Source: CAZYSK01 sp964649415 (lineage in GTDB: Bacteria; Chloroflexota; Anaerolineae; B4-G1). Taken from it: 16,480 nucleotides of DNA. Position numbers and translations under genes: made by a program. Every line of letters begins with the position of its first letter. Within the stretch, counting starts at the first letter, position 1. Below the pieces are notes generated by a model. The model saw only the letters and a list, made by a program, of their open reading frames with translations. It ran no database searches and was not told the DNA's origin. The stretch spans positions 1 through 16,480 of the forward strand of contig CAZYSK010000111.1 in the NCBI GenBank assembly GCA_964649415.1, read 5' to 3'. Of the stretch, positions 1-5,977 are shown piece by piece.

Positions 1-179
1 CGCCGTAGAACAGGCGGCGCTGGACTGACGGACCATCACCAGCCCCGGCTCTTCCAGGCCGGGGCGGCTCCAGCGCCACTCCCCCTAGGCCAGGATGTCT
101 CCCTAGCTGCGCCGCCGTAAAACAGGCGGCGCTGGACTGACGGACTATCCCCAGCCCTGGCTCTTCCAGGCCGGGGCGA
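1..179. repeat. Duplicated two-hairpin intergenic element (112-bp period)
   Basis: Bases 1-67 and 113-179 are near-identical direct copies, offset by 112 bases. Each copy contains the right arm of a GC-rich hairpin followed by a second hairpin with GCCCCGG/CCGGGGC-type arms around a CTCTTCCAGG-like loop. In the second copy the first hairpin is complete: GCGCCGCC at 109-116 pairs perfectly with GGCGGCGC at 125-132 across an 8-base loop. The first copy is cut by the window edge. There is no T-tract, so a simple intrinsic terminator is not supported. No credible gene covers bases 1-210. Confidence 0.75.
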
Positions 180-210
180 CGTTTGCGCAGCCAGAAACCT
201 CGTCTGCCAC

Positions 211-239
211 TTGACCATGCACTACACATCGTATATGAT
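211..239 (+). promoter_or_regulatory. Sigma-70-type promoter for the RHH-DUF433-CutA1 gene
   Basis: TTGACC (211-216) is followed after exactly 17 bases by TATGAT (234-239), a close match to the -35/-10 consensus. Transcription would begin near 246, leaving a leader of about 30 bases before the ATG at 275. The start codon has only a weak Shine-Dalgarno-like AGGA sequence. Confidence 0.65.
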
Positions 240-254
240 ACCCTATGTGATACG
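230..254. promoter_or_regulatory. Putative antitoxin operator (palindrome and direct repeat over the -10)
   Basis: CGTAT (230-234) and ATACG (250-254) form an inverted repeat around the -10 and the start of transcription. Within it TATGATAC (234-241) recurs as TGTGATAC (246-253), 12 bases apart. RHH antitoxins commonly autorepress by binding short palindromes or direct repeats in this position, and the gene that follows begins with an RHH domain. The sequence pattern is seen; operator function is inferred. Confidence 0.4.
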
Positions 255-274
255 TTATCCAACAGGATGTCGCT

Positions 275-997
275 ATGGCGCGCTACCCACTGAATCTACC
301 GGTCCAACTAAAGAAAGAGGCGGAGCAACGGGCTGCCTCCCAGGGCGTCTCGCTCAACCAGTTCGTCATGTGGGCGGTGGCAGAAAAAGTCGGCGCGCTG
401 CGCCAGCATCTCGATGACCCCGCCTTCCCCAGAATCACGTACCGTCGCGGGGCGGCCGGGGTGCCCACCCCGGTGCTGCGCGGCACAGGGATCCGCGTGC
501 AGACCATCGTGGTGGCCGCCCGGCAATGGAAACTCACGCCCGAGCAAGTCGCCGACGAATATGGATTGACCGAATTCCAGGTGAAGGAAGCCTTGGCCTT
601 CTACACTGCGCACCAGGCAGAGATAGATGCCAAGATGGAAGCAGAGCAAAAGCTGGAACAAGAAAAACCCGAAATGCCAACCCTCATCCACCTAACCACC
701 ACAACCGAGACGAAAGCCGACGCGCAAACCATCGCGTCCACGCTGGTCGAAAAGCGCCTGGCCACCTGCGTCCAGGTCATCGGCCCCATCACCAGCACCT
801 ACCGGTGGCAAGGAAAGGTCGAGACGGCCGAGGAATGGCTGTGCGTGATCAAGAGCCGGCAGGACCTGTACGACGCGCTGGAGGCCGCCATCCTGGAACT
901 GCACCCCTACGACGTGCCAGAACTCCTCGTCACGCCCGTGACCGGCGGCAGCGAGAGCTACCTGGACTGGCTGGACGGCGAACTCAGGACAAGCTGA
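275..997 (+). CDS. RHH-DUF433 antitoxin-like protein fused to CutA1
   Basis: This 240-residue protein has three parts. Residues 1-46 look like a ribbon-helix-helix DNA-binding segment (LKKEAEQRAASQGVSLNQFV). Residues 47-127 are a DUF433 antitoxin domain, with the family signature VLRGTGIRVQTIV followed by a helix-turn-helix-like segment (LTPEQVADEYGLTEFQVKEA). Residues 134-237 are a complete CutA1 domain: EKRLATCVQV, the YRWQGKVE strand, and HPYDVPELL followed by YLDWL. CutA1 proteins are usually about 105-115 residues and form trimers; they are linked to metal tolerance, though their biochemical role is unsettled. DUF433 antitoxins normally sit beside a DUF5615 PIN-like toxin, which is absent here. 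An internal ATG at 674, exactly at the CutA1 boundary, has no clear ribosome site, so a true fusion is favoured, but separate internal initiation is possible. Confidence 0.88.
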   Translation: MARYPLNLPVQLKKEAEQRAASQGVSLNQFVMWAVAEKVGALRQHLDDPAFPRITYRRGAAGVPTPVLRGTGIRVQTIVVAARQWKLTPEQVADEYGLTEFQVKEALAFYTAHQAEIDAKMEAEQKLEQEKPEMPTLIHLTTTTETKADAQTIASTLVEKRLATCVQVIGPITSTYRWQGKVETAEEWLCVIKSRQDLYDALEAAILELHPYDVPELLVTPVTGGSESYLDWLDGELRTS

Positions 998-1093
998 AGC
1001 AGGATTCCAACGCAAAGACGCCACGACGCAGACACGCAAAGCTGCGCTACTCTCCCCGCATCTCTCCGGCATTGCGACTCCGCGTTTCACAGA
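998..1093. other. Short intergenic stretch with CGCAAAG-type repeats
   Basis: The gap between the CutA1 fusion and the Phd/VapC promoter holds a degenerate tandem of ACGCAAAGACGC-like words (1009-1041), a style of short repeat also seen as palindromes elsewhere in this window. I see no gene and no convincing terminator. Confidence 0.4.
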
Positions 1094-1122
1094 TTGACGT
1101 CCGCCCTCAACTATGGTAGCAT
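1094..1122 (+). promoter_or_regulatory. Probable promoter of the Phd/VapC pair
   Basis: TTGACG (1094-1099) and TAGCAT (1117-1122) are separated by 17 bases. The -35 is strong and the -10 is moderate. Transcription would start near 1129, and a good ribosome site follows at 1146-1151. Confidence 0.5.
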
Positions 1123-1156
1123 GTAGTCACATAAGAAACCACATTGGAGGTAGGCC

Positions 1157-1435
1157 ATGCCGGACGTGGGAGTAAGAGAACTGAAGACTCGTGCGTCGGA
1201 GATCGTGCGGAACGTGCGAGAAAACCGCGCCCGCTACGTCATCACCTACAGGGGACGTCCCGTAGGCGTACTGCTGCCACTGGAGGAAGCGCCCGAGACG
1301 CAACTCGCGGTCGGCGGCGAGACAGGTGCCACCATCTGGGACGAATTGAGCGAACTGGGGGAGGAGATCGGACGGGGATGGCAGTCTCCCCTGACCGGTG
1401 CCGAGCTGCTCTCGGAGATGCGGCGCTCTGAGTGA
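1157..1435 (+). CDS. Phd/YefM-type antitoxin
   Basis: This 92-residue protein matches the Phd/YefM antitoxin fold. The N-terminus GVRELKTRASEIVRNVRE followed by RYVITYRGRPVGVLLPLE is the classic dimerising, DNA-binding segment. The acidic C-terminal part (DELSELGEEIGRGW) would wrap and block the toxin. The ATG is preceded by GGAGGT at 1146-1151, five bases upstream, which fixes the start. Its stop lies 18 bases before a PIN-domain gene, giving the standard antitoxin-first operon. By analogy with the family it should autorepress the promoter at 1094-1122. Confidence 0.88.
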   Translation: MPDVGVRELKTRASEIVRNVRENRARYVITYRGRPVGVLLPLEEAPETQLAVGGETGATIWDELSELGEEIGRGWQSPLTGAELLSEMRRSE

Positions 1436-1453
1436 GCGCCAAGAGAACAGGCA

Positions 1454-1891
1454 ATGGCCACGCTGTACACCGTAGACGCCAGCGTCTTCTTGAACGCATT
1501 CAACCCCTACGAAGAGGGCCACGAAGAGAGCCGCCTCCTCTTGGCCCGGATGCAGGAGCAGGCATTGCCCCTGATCGTGCCCACGCTGTTGCTGCCCGAG
1601 GTGGCTGCTGCCGTGGGACGCGGCCGGGATGACACCGATCTGGCCCGCCGCTTCGCGACCAAGCTACGGGGACTGCCACACCTGGTCCTAATCCCGCTGG
1701 ATGAACCCCTCGCCCTGCAGGCTGCCGACGTGGCGGCGCAATACCGGCTGCGCGGGAGCGATGCCGTCTACGCGGCGGTGGCGCTGCGCTTCGGCAGCAC
1801 GCTGGTGACTCTCGACCGGGAACAGCGCGAGCGCGTGGCGTCCGTGATCCCTGCCCACCTGCCATCTGAGGCGCTGGCGGAATGGATTTGA
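1454..1891 (+). CDS. PIN-domain toxin, VapC-type ribonuclease
   Basis: The 145-residue product is a full-length PIN domain, a magnesium-dependent RNase used as a toxin. The acidic residues that hold the metal are all visible: D8 in TVDASVF, E49 in LLPEV, D103 in GSDAVYAA and D121 in TLDREQ. It is therefore likely active and neutralised by the Phd-type partner just upstream (gap of 18 bases). Many VapC toxins cut tRNA or rRNA, but the target cannot be read from sequence. A GAACAGG sequence before the ATG is a modest ribosome site. Confidence 0.9.
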   Translation: MATLYTVDASVFLNAFNPYEEGHEESRLLLARMQEQALPLIVPTLLLPEVAAAVGRGRDDTDLARRFATKLRGLPHLVLIPLDEPLALQAADVAAQYRLRGSDAVYAAVALRFGSTLVTLDREQRERVASVIPAHLPSEALAEWI

Positions 1892-1979
1892 TGCGTTCAC
1901 GTCACAGCAGCCACTGCTCGTCGCCTGGAGAACCTGCCTTGAGCGCACCCGCCTTGGCGGTCCGGTGGTGGCCCCGGAC
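1892..1979. other. Intergenic gap between the VapC and MNT/HEPN modules
   Basis: There is no gene here. A small hairpin CCGCC-TT-GGCGG occurs at about 1951-1962, without a T-tract, so termination of the VapC transcript is uncertain. Confidence 0.3.
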
Positions 1980-2008
1980 TTGCACAATCCAACAGGATGG
2001 ATTATAAT
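1980..2008 (+). promoter_or_regulatory. Strong sigma-70-type promoter of the MNT/HEPN operon
   Basis: TTGCAC (1980-1985) and a perfect TATAAT (2003-2008) are separated by 17 bases. The leader to the preferred start codon at 2050 is about 35 bases and carries GGAG at 2039-2042. Confidence 0.7.
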
Positions 2009-2030
2009 CCACTCAGATGGACTATTGTCC
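1999..2030. promoter_or_regulatory. Twin palindromic operators at the MNT/HEPN promoter
   Basis: GGATTATAATCC (1999-2010) is a perfect 12-base palindrome that contains the -10 box. A second near-palindrome, GGACTATTGTCC, lies at 2019-2030 over the transcription start. Their centres are 20 bases apart, about two helical turns, and they sit inside a 20-base direct repeat with consensus GATGGAYTATWRTCC. The first gene of the operon starts with a winged-helix domain, so autorepression by its product is the simplest reading. Confidence 0.6.
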
Positions 2031-2049
2031 AAATAAACGGAGAGCATGC

Positions 2050-2595
2050 ATGTTCGAAGGGATTTTTTCCACCAGTCTGGGGCAGGTGCTGTGCTTCCTG
2101 GCACGCCACATCGGTCAGTCGTTCTACGAGCAGGAAATTGTGGAGCAGACCGATGTCAGCCGCAGCGCGGTCAACCTGGCCACCCGAGCTCTATACCGGG
2201 CCGAGCTGCTGCTTCGCGAGCGGCGAGGTCGGATGAACTTCTATGCCGCTGACGAACTTCATCCTTTCGTGCGCCAGTTCAAGGTCCTGGATACAATTGC
2301 TAGACTGGAACCTCTGTTGCAGAAGCTGCGACCGCTGACCCGCCGGATCGTGCTCTTTGGCAGTTGTGCCCAGGGGACGGACACAACGGACAGTGATGTG
2401 GATCTGTTCATCGTAGCACCGGACCGCGGTCAGGTGATGGCAGTGATCAGCCATTGCCATTTCGACCGCCAGATCCAGCCTGTTGTGGCGAACAACCAGG
2501 AACTGGTGACGCTGAAGCAAGAGGAGTCTGCCTTCTACACACAGGTGCAACGAGGGATTGTGCTCTGGGAGACGATCAGTGAGCTGGCATCGTGA
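2050..2595 (+). CDS. Winged-helix plus MNT nucleotidyltransferase (MntA-like antitoxin)
   Basis: The preferred start at 2050 (MFEGIF) lies 7 bases after GGAG and downstream of the promoter; an upstream in-frame ATG at 2017 would fall inside the second operator half-site. The 181-residue product has an N-terminal winged helix (about residues 5-70, EQEIVEQTDVSRSAVNLATRAL), then a minimal nucleotidyltransferase domain. The catalytic signature GS-X10-D-X-D is complete: G104, S105, D116 and D118. In studied MntA-HepT pairs the nucleotidyltransferase AMPylates the HEPN toxin and so inactivates it. This gene overlaps a HEPN gene, which supports the same role. The added DNA-binding domain would let one protein act both as modifying antitoxin and repressor. 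Confidence 0.87.
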   Translation: MFEGIFSTSLGQVLCFLARHIGQSFYEQEIVEQTDVSRSAVNLATRALYRAELLLRERRGRMNFYAADELHPFVRQFKVLDTIARLEPLLQKLRPLTRRIVLFGSCAQGTDTTDSDVDLFIVAPDRGQVMAVISHCHFDRQIQPVVANNQELVTLKQEESAFYTQVQRGIVLWETISELAS

Positions 2596-3034
2596 CTTCG
2601 AGCGTTGCCTGGACAAGCGTTGGCTGGTGAGGATGCCAGAGGCACGTTATCTGGTAACCAAGGAATTGCAGGTCGCGCGGGATGATCTAGCCGAAGCAGA
2701 GGGAGGTTATGAACGCGGCAGTTACAAGTGGAGCACGATCCAGTCCCACTACGCGATGTTCCACGCTGCCCGAGCATTGCTATACAGCCGGGGATACCGG
2801 GAGAAGAGCCACTATTGCCTCTCGGTGGCGATGCGTCATCTCTTCGTCAATGAGGGAGTGCTGAACGAGGCGTTGGTCGACGATATGGATGATGCCCGGG
2901 CATTGCGTGAGGATGCCGACTACCGCTCGGAGTTCTCGCAGGCTGGTGCTCACCATAATCTAGAGTCTGCCCGCGAGATGGTCGAGCAAGTCACTGAGCT
3001 GCTGAGTGGCAGAGAAGAGCAACTCGAAGTGTAA
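2579..3034 (+). CDS. HEPN-domain protein (HepT-like toxin candidate)
   Basis: I place the start at GTG 2579 because GGGAG (2567-2571) precedes it by 7 bases and the conserved family start DFERCL follows at residue 6; a TTG at 2558 is the longer option. The gene overlaps the MNT gene by 17 bases, implying translational coupling. The 151-residue product has the HEPN core: YKWSTIQSHYAMFHAARALLY and GYREKSHYCL, then LREDADYRSEF. R71 and H78 fit the Rx4-6H RNase motif with a spacing of six (R74 is the alternative arginine). HEPN toxins are usually RNases. Some HEPN/MNT pairs may not be toxic, so the activity is inferred. Confidence 0.85.
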   Translation: MSWHRDFERCLDKRWLVRMPEARYLVTKELQVARDDLAEAEGGYERGSYKWSTIQSHYAMFHAARALLYSRGYREKSHYCLSVAMRHLFVNEGVLNEALVDDMDDARALREDADYRSEFSQAGAHHNLESAREMVEQVTELLSGREEQLEV

Positions 3035-3042
3035 CTACGAGG

Positions 3043-3777
3043 CTACAACAGCCACCGTTCATCGCCCGAGGGAGTCCCCTCGGGCGCTTCCGTCCCCAGG
3101 GCCGGAGGTTCGCCGAGCATGCGCAAGAGCGCAGTTCGGCGGGCGTCAGGCCACCGCACCCGGCTGGCCTTCAGGCGCTCGCGCTCTGGCGCGAAGGCGG
3201 TGCAGAAGTCGAAGGGCACGAAGCTATCCACGATCGACAGCAGCGCGCGAACCTGGTCCCAACCCCGCGCTTTCAACCGCCGGGCCATCTCCGGCACGCA
3301 CACCTGCTCGATAGGCTGCGCCTCCCTGTAGCGCTCGCAGCGCCCGCAGGTCACGTCCCCGCCGCCCCACCCAAGCTGCCCCGATCCCGTGGCCTTGCCC
3401 GGCAGGAAGTGCGTGCAGTGGCGGCAGGCGTCGAGCCGGAAGTCGCAGCGCGGGCATTCGACGGGGCCGGGCGCGACAGTAGGACGCCCGTCGGGGGCAA
3501 GCGCCCAGGCGTGAGGCACCTCAGCGCCGCACAGGGGGCAGCGCAGGCTATCGGCGCGGCTCAACCCCAGCGCCTCGGTCTCGCGCGCGAGGAGGTCGTC
3601 CGCCTCGTCGGAAGAGAGCCGTTCAATCCGCACGCCCCACCAGTAGCGCGAGGGGATCACACCCCCCAGGAGCGCCCAGCCGAGTTGCTGCGCGAAGGCG
3701 AAACCACGCTGGCCCGCGTCCACCCAGACGCGCCCGGCGCGGTGGGCCAACAAGCTCAACACCGCCAAGCCCAGCAC
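3043..3777 (-). CDS. Membrane-anchored multi-CxxC zinc-ribbon protein, N-terminus interrupted by amber codon
   Basis: The 244-residue open frame begins with a hydrophobic stretch (LGLAVLSLLAHRAG) and a second weakly hydrophobic segment near residues 25-45. A cytoplasmic-type zinc-ribbon region follows, with four CxxC pairs at C80/C83, C108/C111, C118/C121 and C144/C147, plus C160. The CRHCTHFLPG segment resembles small Chloroflexi-type zinc-ribbon proteins of unknown function. The frame opens at GTG 3777, but a better start lies at ATG 3798, with GGAAGG (3809-3814) 10 bases before it. That frame reads MTPCL, then TAG at 3781-3783, then directly into LVLGLAV. Restoring one base (TAG to TGG) would give a normal membrane anchor. 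The gene converges on the HEPN gene with an 8-base gap. Function unknown. Confidence 0.65.
   Translation of the reverse strand: MLGLAVLSLLAHRAGRVWVDAGQRGFAFAQQLGWALLGGVIPSRYWWGVRIERLSSDEADDLLARETEALGLSRADSLRCPLCGAEVPHAWALAPDGRPTVAPGPVECPRCDFRLDACRHCTHFLPGKATGSGQLGWGGGDVTCGRCERYREAQPIEQVCVPEMARRLKARGWDQVRALLSIVDSFVPFDFCTAFAPERERLKASRVRWPDARRTALLRMLGEPPALGTEAPEGTPSGDERWLL
3063..3086. terminator. Perfect 10-bp hairpin between convergent genes
   Basis: CGCCCGAGGG (3063-3072) and CCCTCGGGCG (3077-3086) form a perfect stem around a four-base loop. It lies inside the last codons of the zinc-ribbon gene and 28 bases after the HEPN stop. It lacks a T-tract on either strand, so it may slow or stabilise both transcript ends rather than act as a classic terminator. 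Confidence 0.4.
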
Positions 3778-3907
3778 CAGCTAGAGGCAAGGGGTCATAG
3801 CTCGATATCCTTCCACCCACTACAGAAACGCCAACTCTGCTAACCCGCTATCCGCATCCACTGCGCGATCCGGTCAAGCTCGCGACACCACCGATCATCC
3901 GCCCAAA

Positions 3908-4436
3908 CATACGAAACAGCGGGTGATCAACTACCCTTGAACGCCGGTTCCCCGCCCTCCGACCCAAGCCCGATTCATCGGGTGTGGCTCCCTAGACCCG
4001 CCCGGGGTTGAAGACCCCGGGCTACGGAACGACGGGTGATCAATCACCCTCCAAAGCCCATACCCCCCACCCAAGCCCGATTCATCGGGCGCTGCTCTCT
4101 AGACCGGGCACTTCATGCCCGGTCGCCCTATGCCCAATCGCTTCATGCCCCGTCGCTCCACGACCTGTCGCTTTCCGCCTCACCCCGCCCTCCCCTTCAC
4201 CCCAAGCCCGATTCATCGGGCGCCGCTCTCTAGACCCGCCCGGGGTTGAAGACCCCGGGCTACAGAACGACGGGTGATCAATCACCCTCGAAGTCCGTAC
4301 TCCACCACCCAAGCCCGATTCATCGGGCGCTGCTCTCTAGACCGGGCACTTCATGCCCGGTCGCCCTATGCCCAATCGCTTCATGCCCCGTCGCTTCATG
4401 CCCAATCGCTCCACACCCCGTCGCGCCCCCAACCCA
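3908..4436. repeat. Tandem 238-bp composite repeat of nested hairpins
   Basis: Two long copies start at 3963 and 4201, offset 238 bases, and a partial copy of the same material lies upstream near 3908-3940. Each copy has two sub-units, each opening with the palindrome GCCCGATTCATCGGGC (for example 4075-4090, 4206-4221). The first sub-unit carries a hairpin GCCCGGGGT/ACCCCGGGC (4000-4022, 4238-4260) and GGGTGAT-CA-ATCACCC (4272-4287). The second carries GACCGGGCA/TGCCCGGTC (4102-4124). The right end is a 15-base minisatellite of CGCTTCATGCCC followed by AAT or CGT. The open frames through it are repetitive and look non-coding. This fills the gap between two minus-strand genes. Confidence 0.85.
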
Positions 4437-4448
4437 TCATCCTCCCCC

Positions 4449-5633
4449 TCACCCCGCCCACCCAGGCGGCGGGGCCGGGCGGAAGCGCGCGCCGTGGAGC
4501 ACGTCGTCCGCCCGAATCAGCAGACGCCGCGCCGCCGGGACGTGGAACGCCATCCACGCCAGCGCCCGGTTGAGCAGCGTGCGAGGCCGGGACAGCGGGC
4601 AGACCGTCTGGCAGATCGTGCAAGCCGAGCCCAGGTGCGACCAGTACAGCAGGCACTTCTCGGGGTCGATCTGCCACTTGCGCACGCCGCGCACGATCAC
4701 CTTGTCCCCCTTTGGAATCGCCCCCGAGGGGCAGTTGACGGCGCACTTCAGGCACTTGTCGCAGTAGTCCTGGATGCCCAGGTCGACCGGCGGATCCAAC
4801 GCCAGCGGCAAGTCGGTCGTGACACACGCCAGGCGCAGGTTCGCGCCCAGCCTCGGGTGAATCAGGTAGCCGCAGCGCCCCAGTTCGCCCAGCCCGGCGT
4901 CCACCGCCACCGGAACGACCAGCACGCCGTAGTTGCGCAGGTGGTGAGCGCGGGCGGGCCAGCCCAGCGCGCGGATGTAGGCACCCAGATGCACCGCCAC
5001 CAGCGCCCCCAGCGCGTACACGCGCCCGACCTCGAAGTCGGAGAACGGCGTGCCGCCGGTGCTTAGGAGGTCATGATCCTGGGCGAAGGCCATGGAGATG
5101 GCGGTGCGATGGGGGACCTCGACCGGAGCGCCCCATTCCACGTCCTGGTAGCCCTCAGGCAGGCCGCTGAAATGGGGCGGATTGGGCCGGTGGTCGGGGA
5201 AGAAAGGCGGTGTACCCCGGCGGCTGTAGACCCAGGCCGGGTTGAGCGGGCCGATGCGCACGTCGTCGGCCCCCAGCAGGCGGGCCAGCGCCTTGATGCG
5301 CGCCGCCATCCACGCCGGGTCGACCTCCACGCGCGTGGGGGCCACCTCGCCGTCCACCACGTCCGGCAGTGCCAGCCCCGCCACGGGGCCGAATGTGGCG
5401 TTGTACAAAGCGGTTTCCACCTGGGCCGCGCTCTCCCCCGGTTGGTTGACCTGCTGGATGAAGGCCGCGATACGGCGGTCCACCTTGACCAGTTCCGGGT
5501 GGGCGGCGTGATAGGCGCGCTCCTCGGGGCTGCCAGGGATCAGCCGCTCGCGCGAGAACACGTTGTCCCGCTCGTCAAAGCGGCTCACTTCGCCGACGAT
5601 CTCGTAGGTTGGGTGTCCTGTGTTGGCGCTCAG
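4449..5633 (-). CDS. Cytosolic RdhA-like (reductive dehalogenase-family) corrinoid/iron-sulfur protein
   Basis: From the proposed CTG start the product has 394 residues. The C-terminal half carries two [4Fe-4S] sites: C291-x2-C-x2-C-x3-C301-P and C327-x10-C338-x2-C341-x3-C345-P. Ahead of them is the RdhA-type core, NYGVLVVPVAVDAGLGELGR (ending at residue 253), then RLACVTTDLPL. This favours the RdhA family over the related epoxyqueuosine reductase QueG. No Tat signal or RdhB anchor gene is present, so a soluble cytoplasmic enzyme is expected; the substrate is unknown. CTG at 5633 is chosen because GGGAGGT (5640-5646) sits 6 bases upstream, the conserved segment TYEIVGEVSRFDERD begins just after it, and the predicted promoter leaves no room for the longer frame that reaches 5831. 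A GTG farther down (VSRFDER) is the fallback. Confidence 0.8.
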   Translation of the reverse strand: MSANTGHPTYEIVGEVSRFDERDNVFSRERLIPGSPEERAYHAAHPELVKVDRRIAAFIQQVNQPGESAAQVETALYNATFGPVAGLALPDVVDGEVAPTRVEVDPAWMAARIKALARLLGADDVRIGPLNPAWVYSRRGTPPFFPDHRPNPPHFSGLPEGYQDVEWGAPVEVPHRTAISMAFAQDHDLLSTGGTPFSDFEVGRVYALGALVAVHLGAYIRALGWPARAHHLRNYGVLVVPVAVDAGLGELGRCGYLIHPRLGANLRLACVTTDLPLALDPPVDLGIQDYCDKCLKCAVNCPSGAIPKGDKVIVRGVRKWQIDPEKCLLYWSHLGSACTICQTVCPLSRPRTLLNRALAWMAFHVPAARRLLIRADDVLHGARFRPAPPPGWAG

Positions 5634-5646
5634 TGCGATACCTCCC
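5634..5646 (-). promoter_or_regulatory. Ribosome binding site deciding a non-ATG start
   Basis: On the minus strand GGGAGGT (5646-5640) is followed by six bases and then CTG at 5633. No ATG, GTG or TTG in frame lies at a usable distance, so this strong site is the main argument for initiation at CTG. Confidence 0.55.
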
Positions 5647-5664
5647 GTGTGTGACGTGCACACC

Positions 5665-5693
5665 AGTCTACCACAGACGATAGCCCACGCCAA
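5665..5693 (-). promoter_or_regulatory. Probable promoter of the RdhA-like gene
   Basis: On the minus strand TTGGCG (5693-5688) and TAGACT (5670-5665) are 17 bases apart. Start of transcription near 5658 gives a leader of about 25 bases before the CTG. The -35 overlaps a small palindrome CCAAT-TCGCG-ATTGG at 5690-5704. Confidence 0.45.
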
Positions 5694-5822
5694 TTCGCGA
5701 TTGGAAACTGCGCCCACCGCGTCAGAGTAGCCGCGATTTCCCAATCGCGCTCCCCGGTCCGTCGCGGCCAACCCGTACACCTGTACCCACGAATGCCCCA
5801 CCCCAATCGCGCTCCCTGGAAT
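5690..5822. repeat. AATCGCG-type palindromes upstream of the divergent promoters
   Basis: CCAAT/ATTGG arms at 5690-5704, CGCGATT-TCCC-AATCGCG at 5732-5749, and two copies of CCCAATCGCGCTCCCYGG (from about 5741 and 5804) form a cluster of related inverted and direct repeats in the gap between divergent genes. They may be dispersed intergenic elements or binding sites. Confidence 0.5.
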
Positions 5823-5850
5823 GCCCCTCACAAACGGTTAGCCAAAGAGA

Positions 5851-5878
5851 TTGACGAGGCCAGGAAAGCGGCTATAAT
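5851..5878 (+). promoter_or_regulatory. Strong sigma-70-type promoter of the permease/peptidase locus
   Basis: TTGACG (5851-5856) and a perfect TATAAT (5873-5878) are separated by 16 bases. Transcription would start near 5885, leaving a leader of about 90 bases to the ATG at 5978. It points away from the RdhA-like gene. Confidence 0.6.
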
Positions 5879-5977
5879 CCACTACCCGCGCTCATCTCGG
5901 GGTCCAGCGATCGTCCGCTCGATTTCACCGACCCCGTTGAACCGAAAGCCGTTGGCGACTGTACTTGTATGTAGACC

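Noticed and set aside
36..218. 60-residue minus-strand gene at the left edge
   Set aside because: It lies in the duplicated hairpin element and has the low-complexity Arg/Gly/Ala/Pro composition of a shadow frame.
4008..4767. Proteins encoded in the 238-bp repeat region on the plus strand
   Set aside because: They are made of repeat units (RFMPN/RFMPR style) and run into the antisense strand of the RdhA-like gene.
5634..5831. 66-residue N-terminal extension of the RdhA-like protein
   Set aside because: It has no family similarity, would lie upstream of or across the predicted promoter, and the strong ribosome site lies after it.
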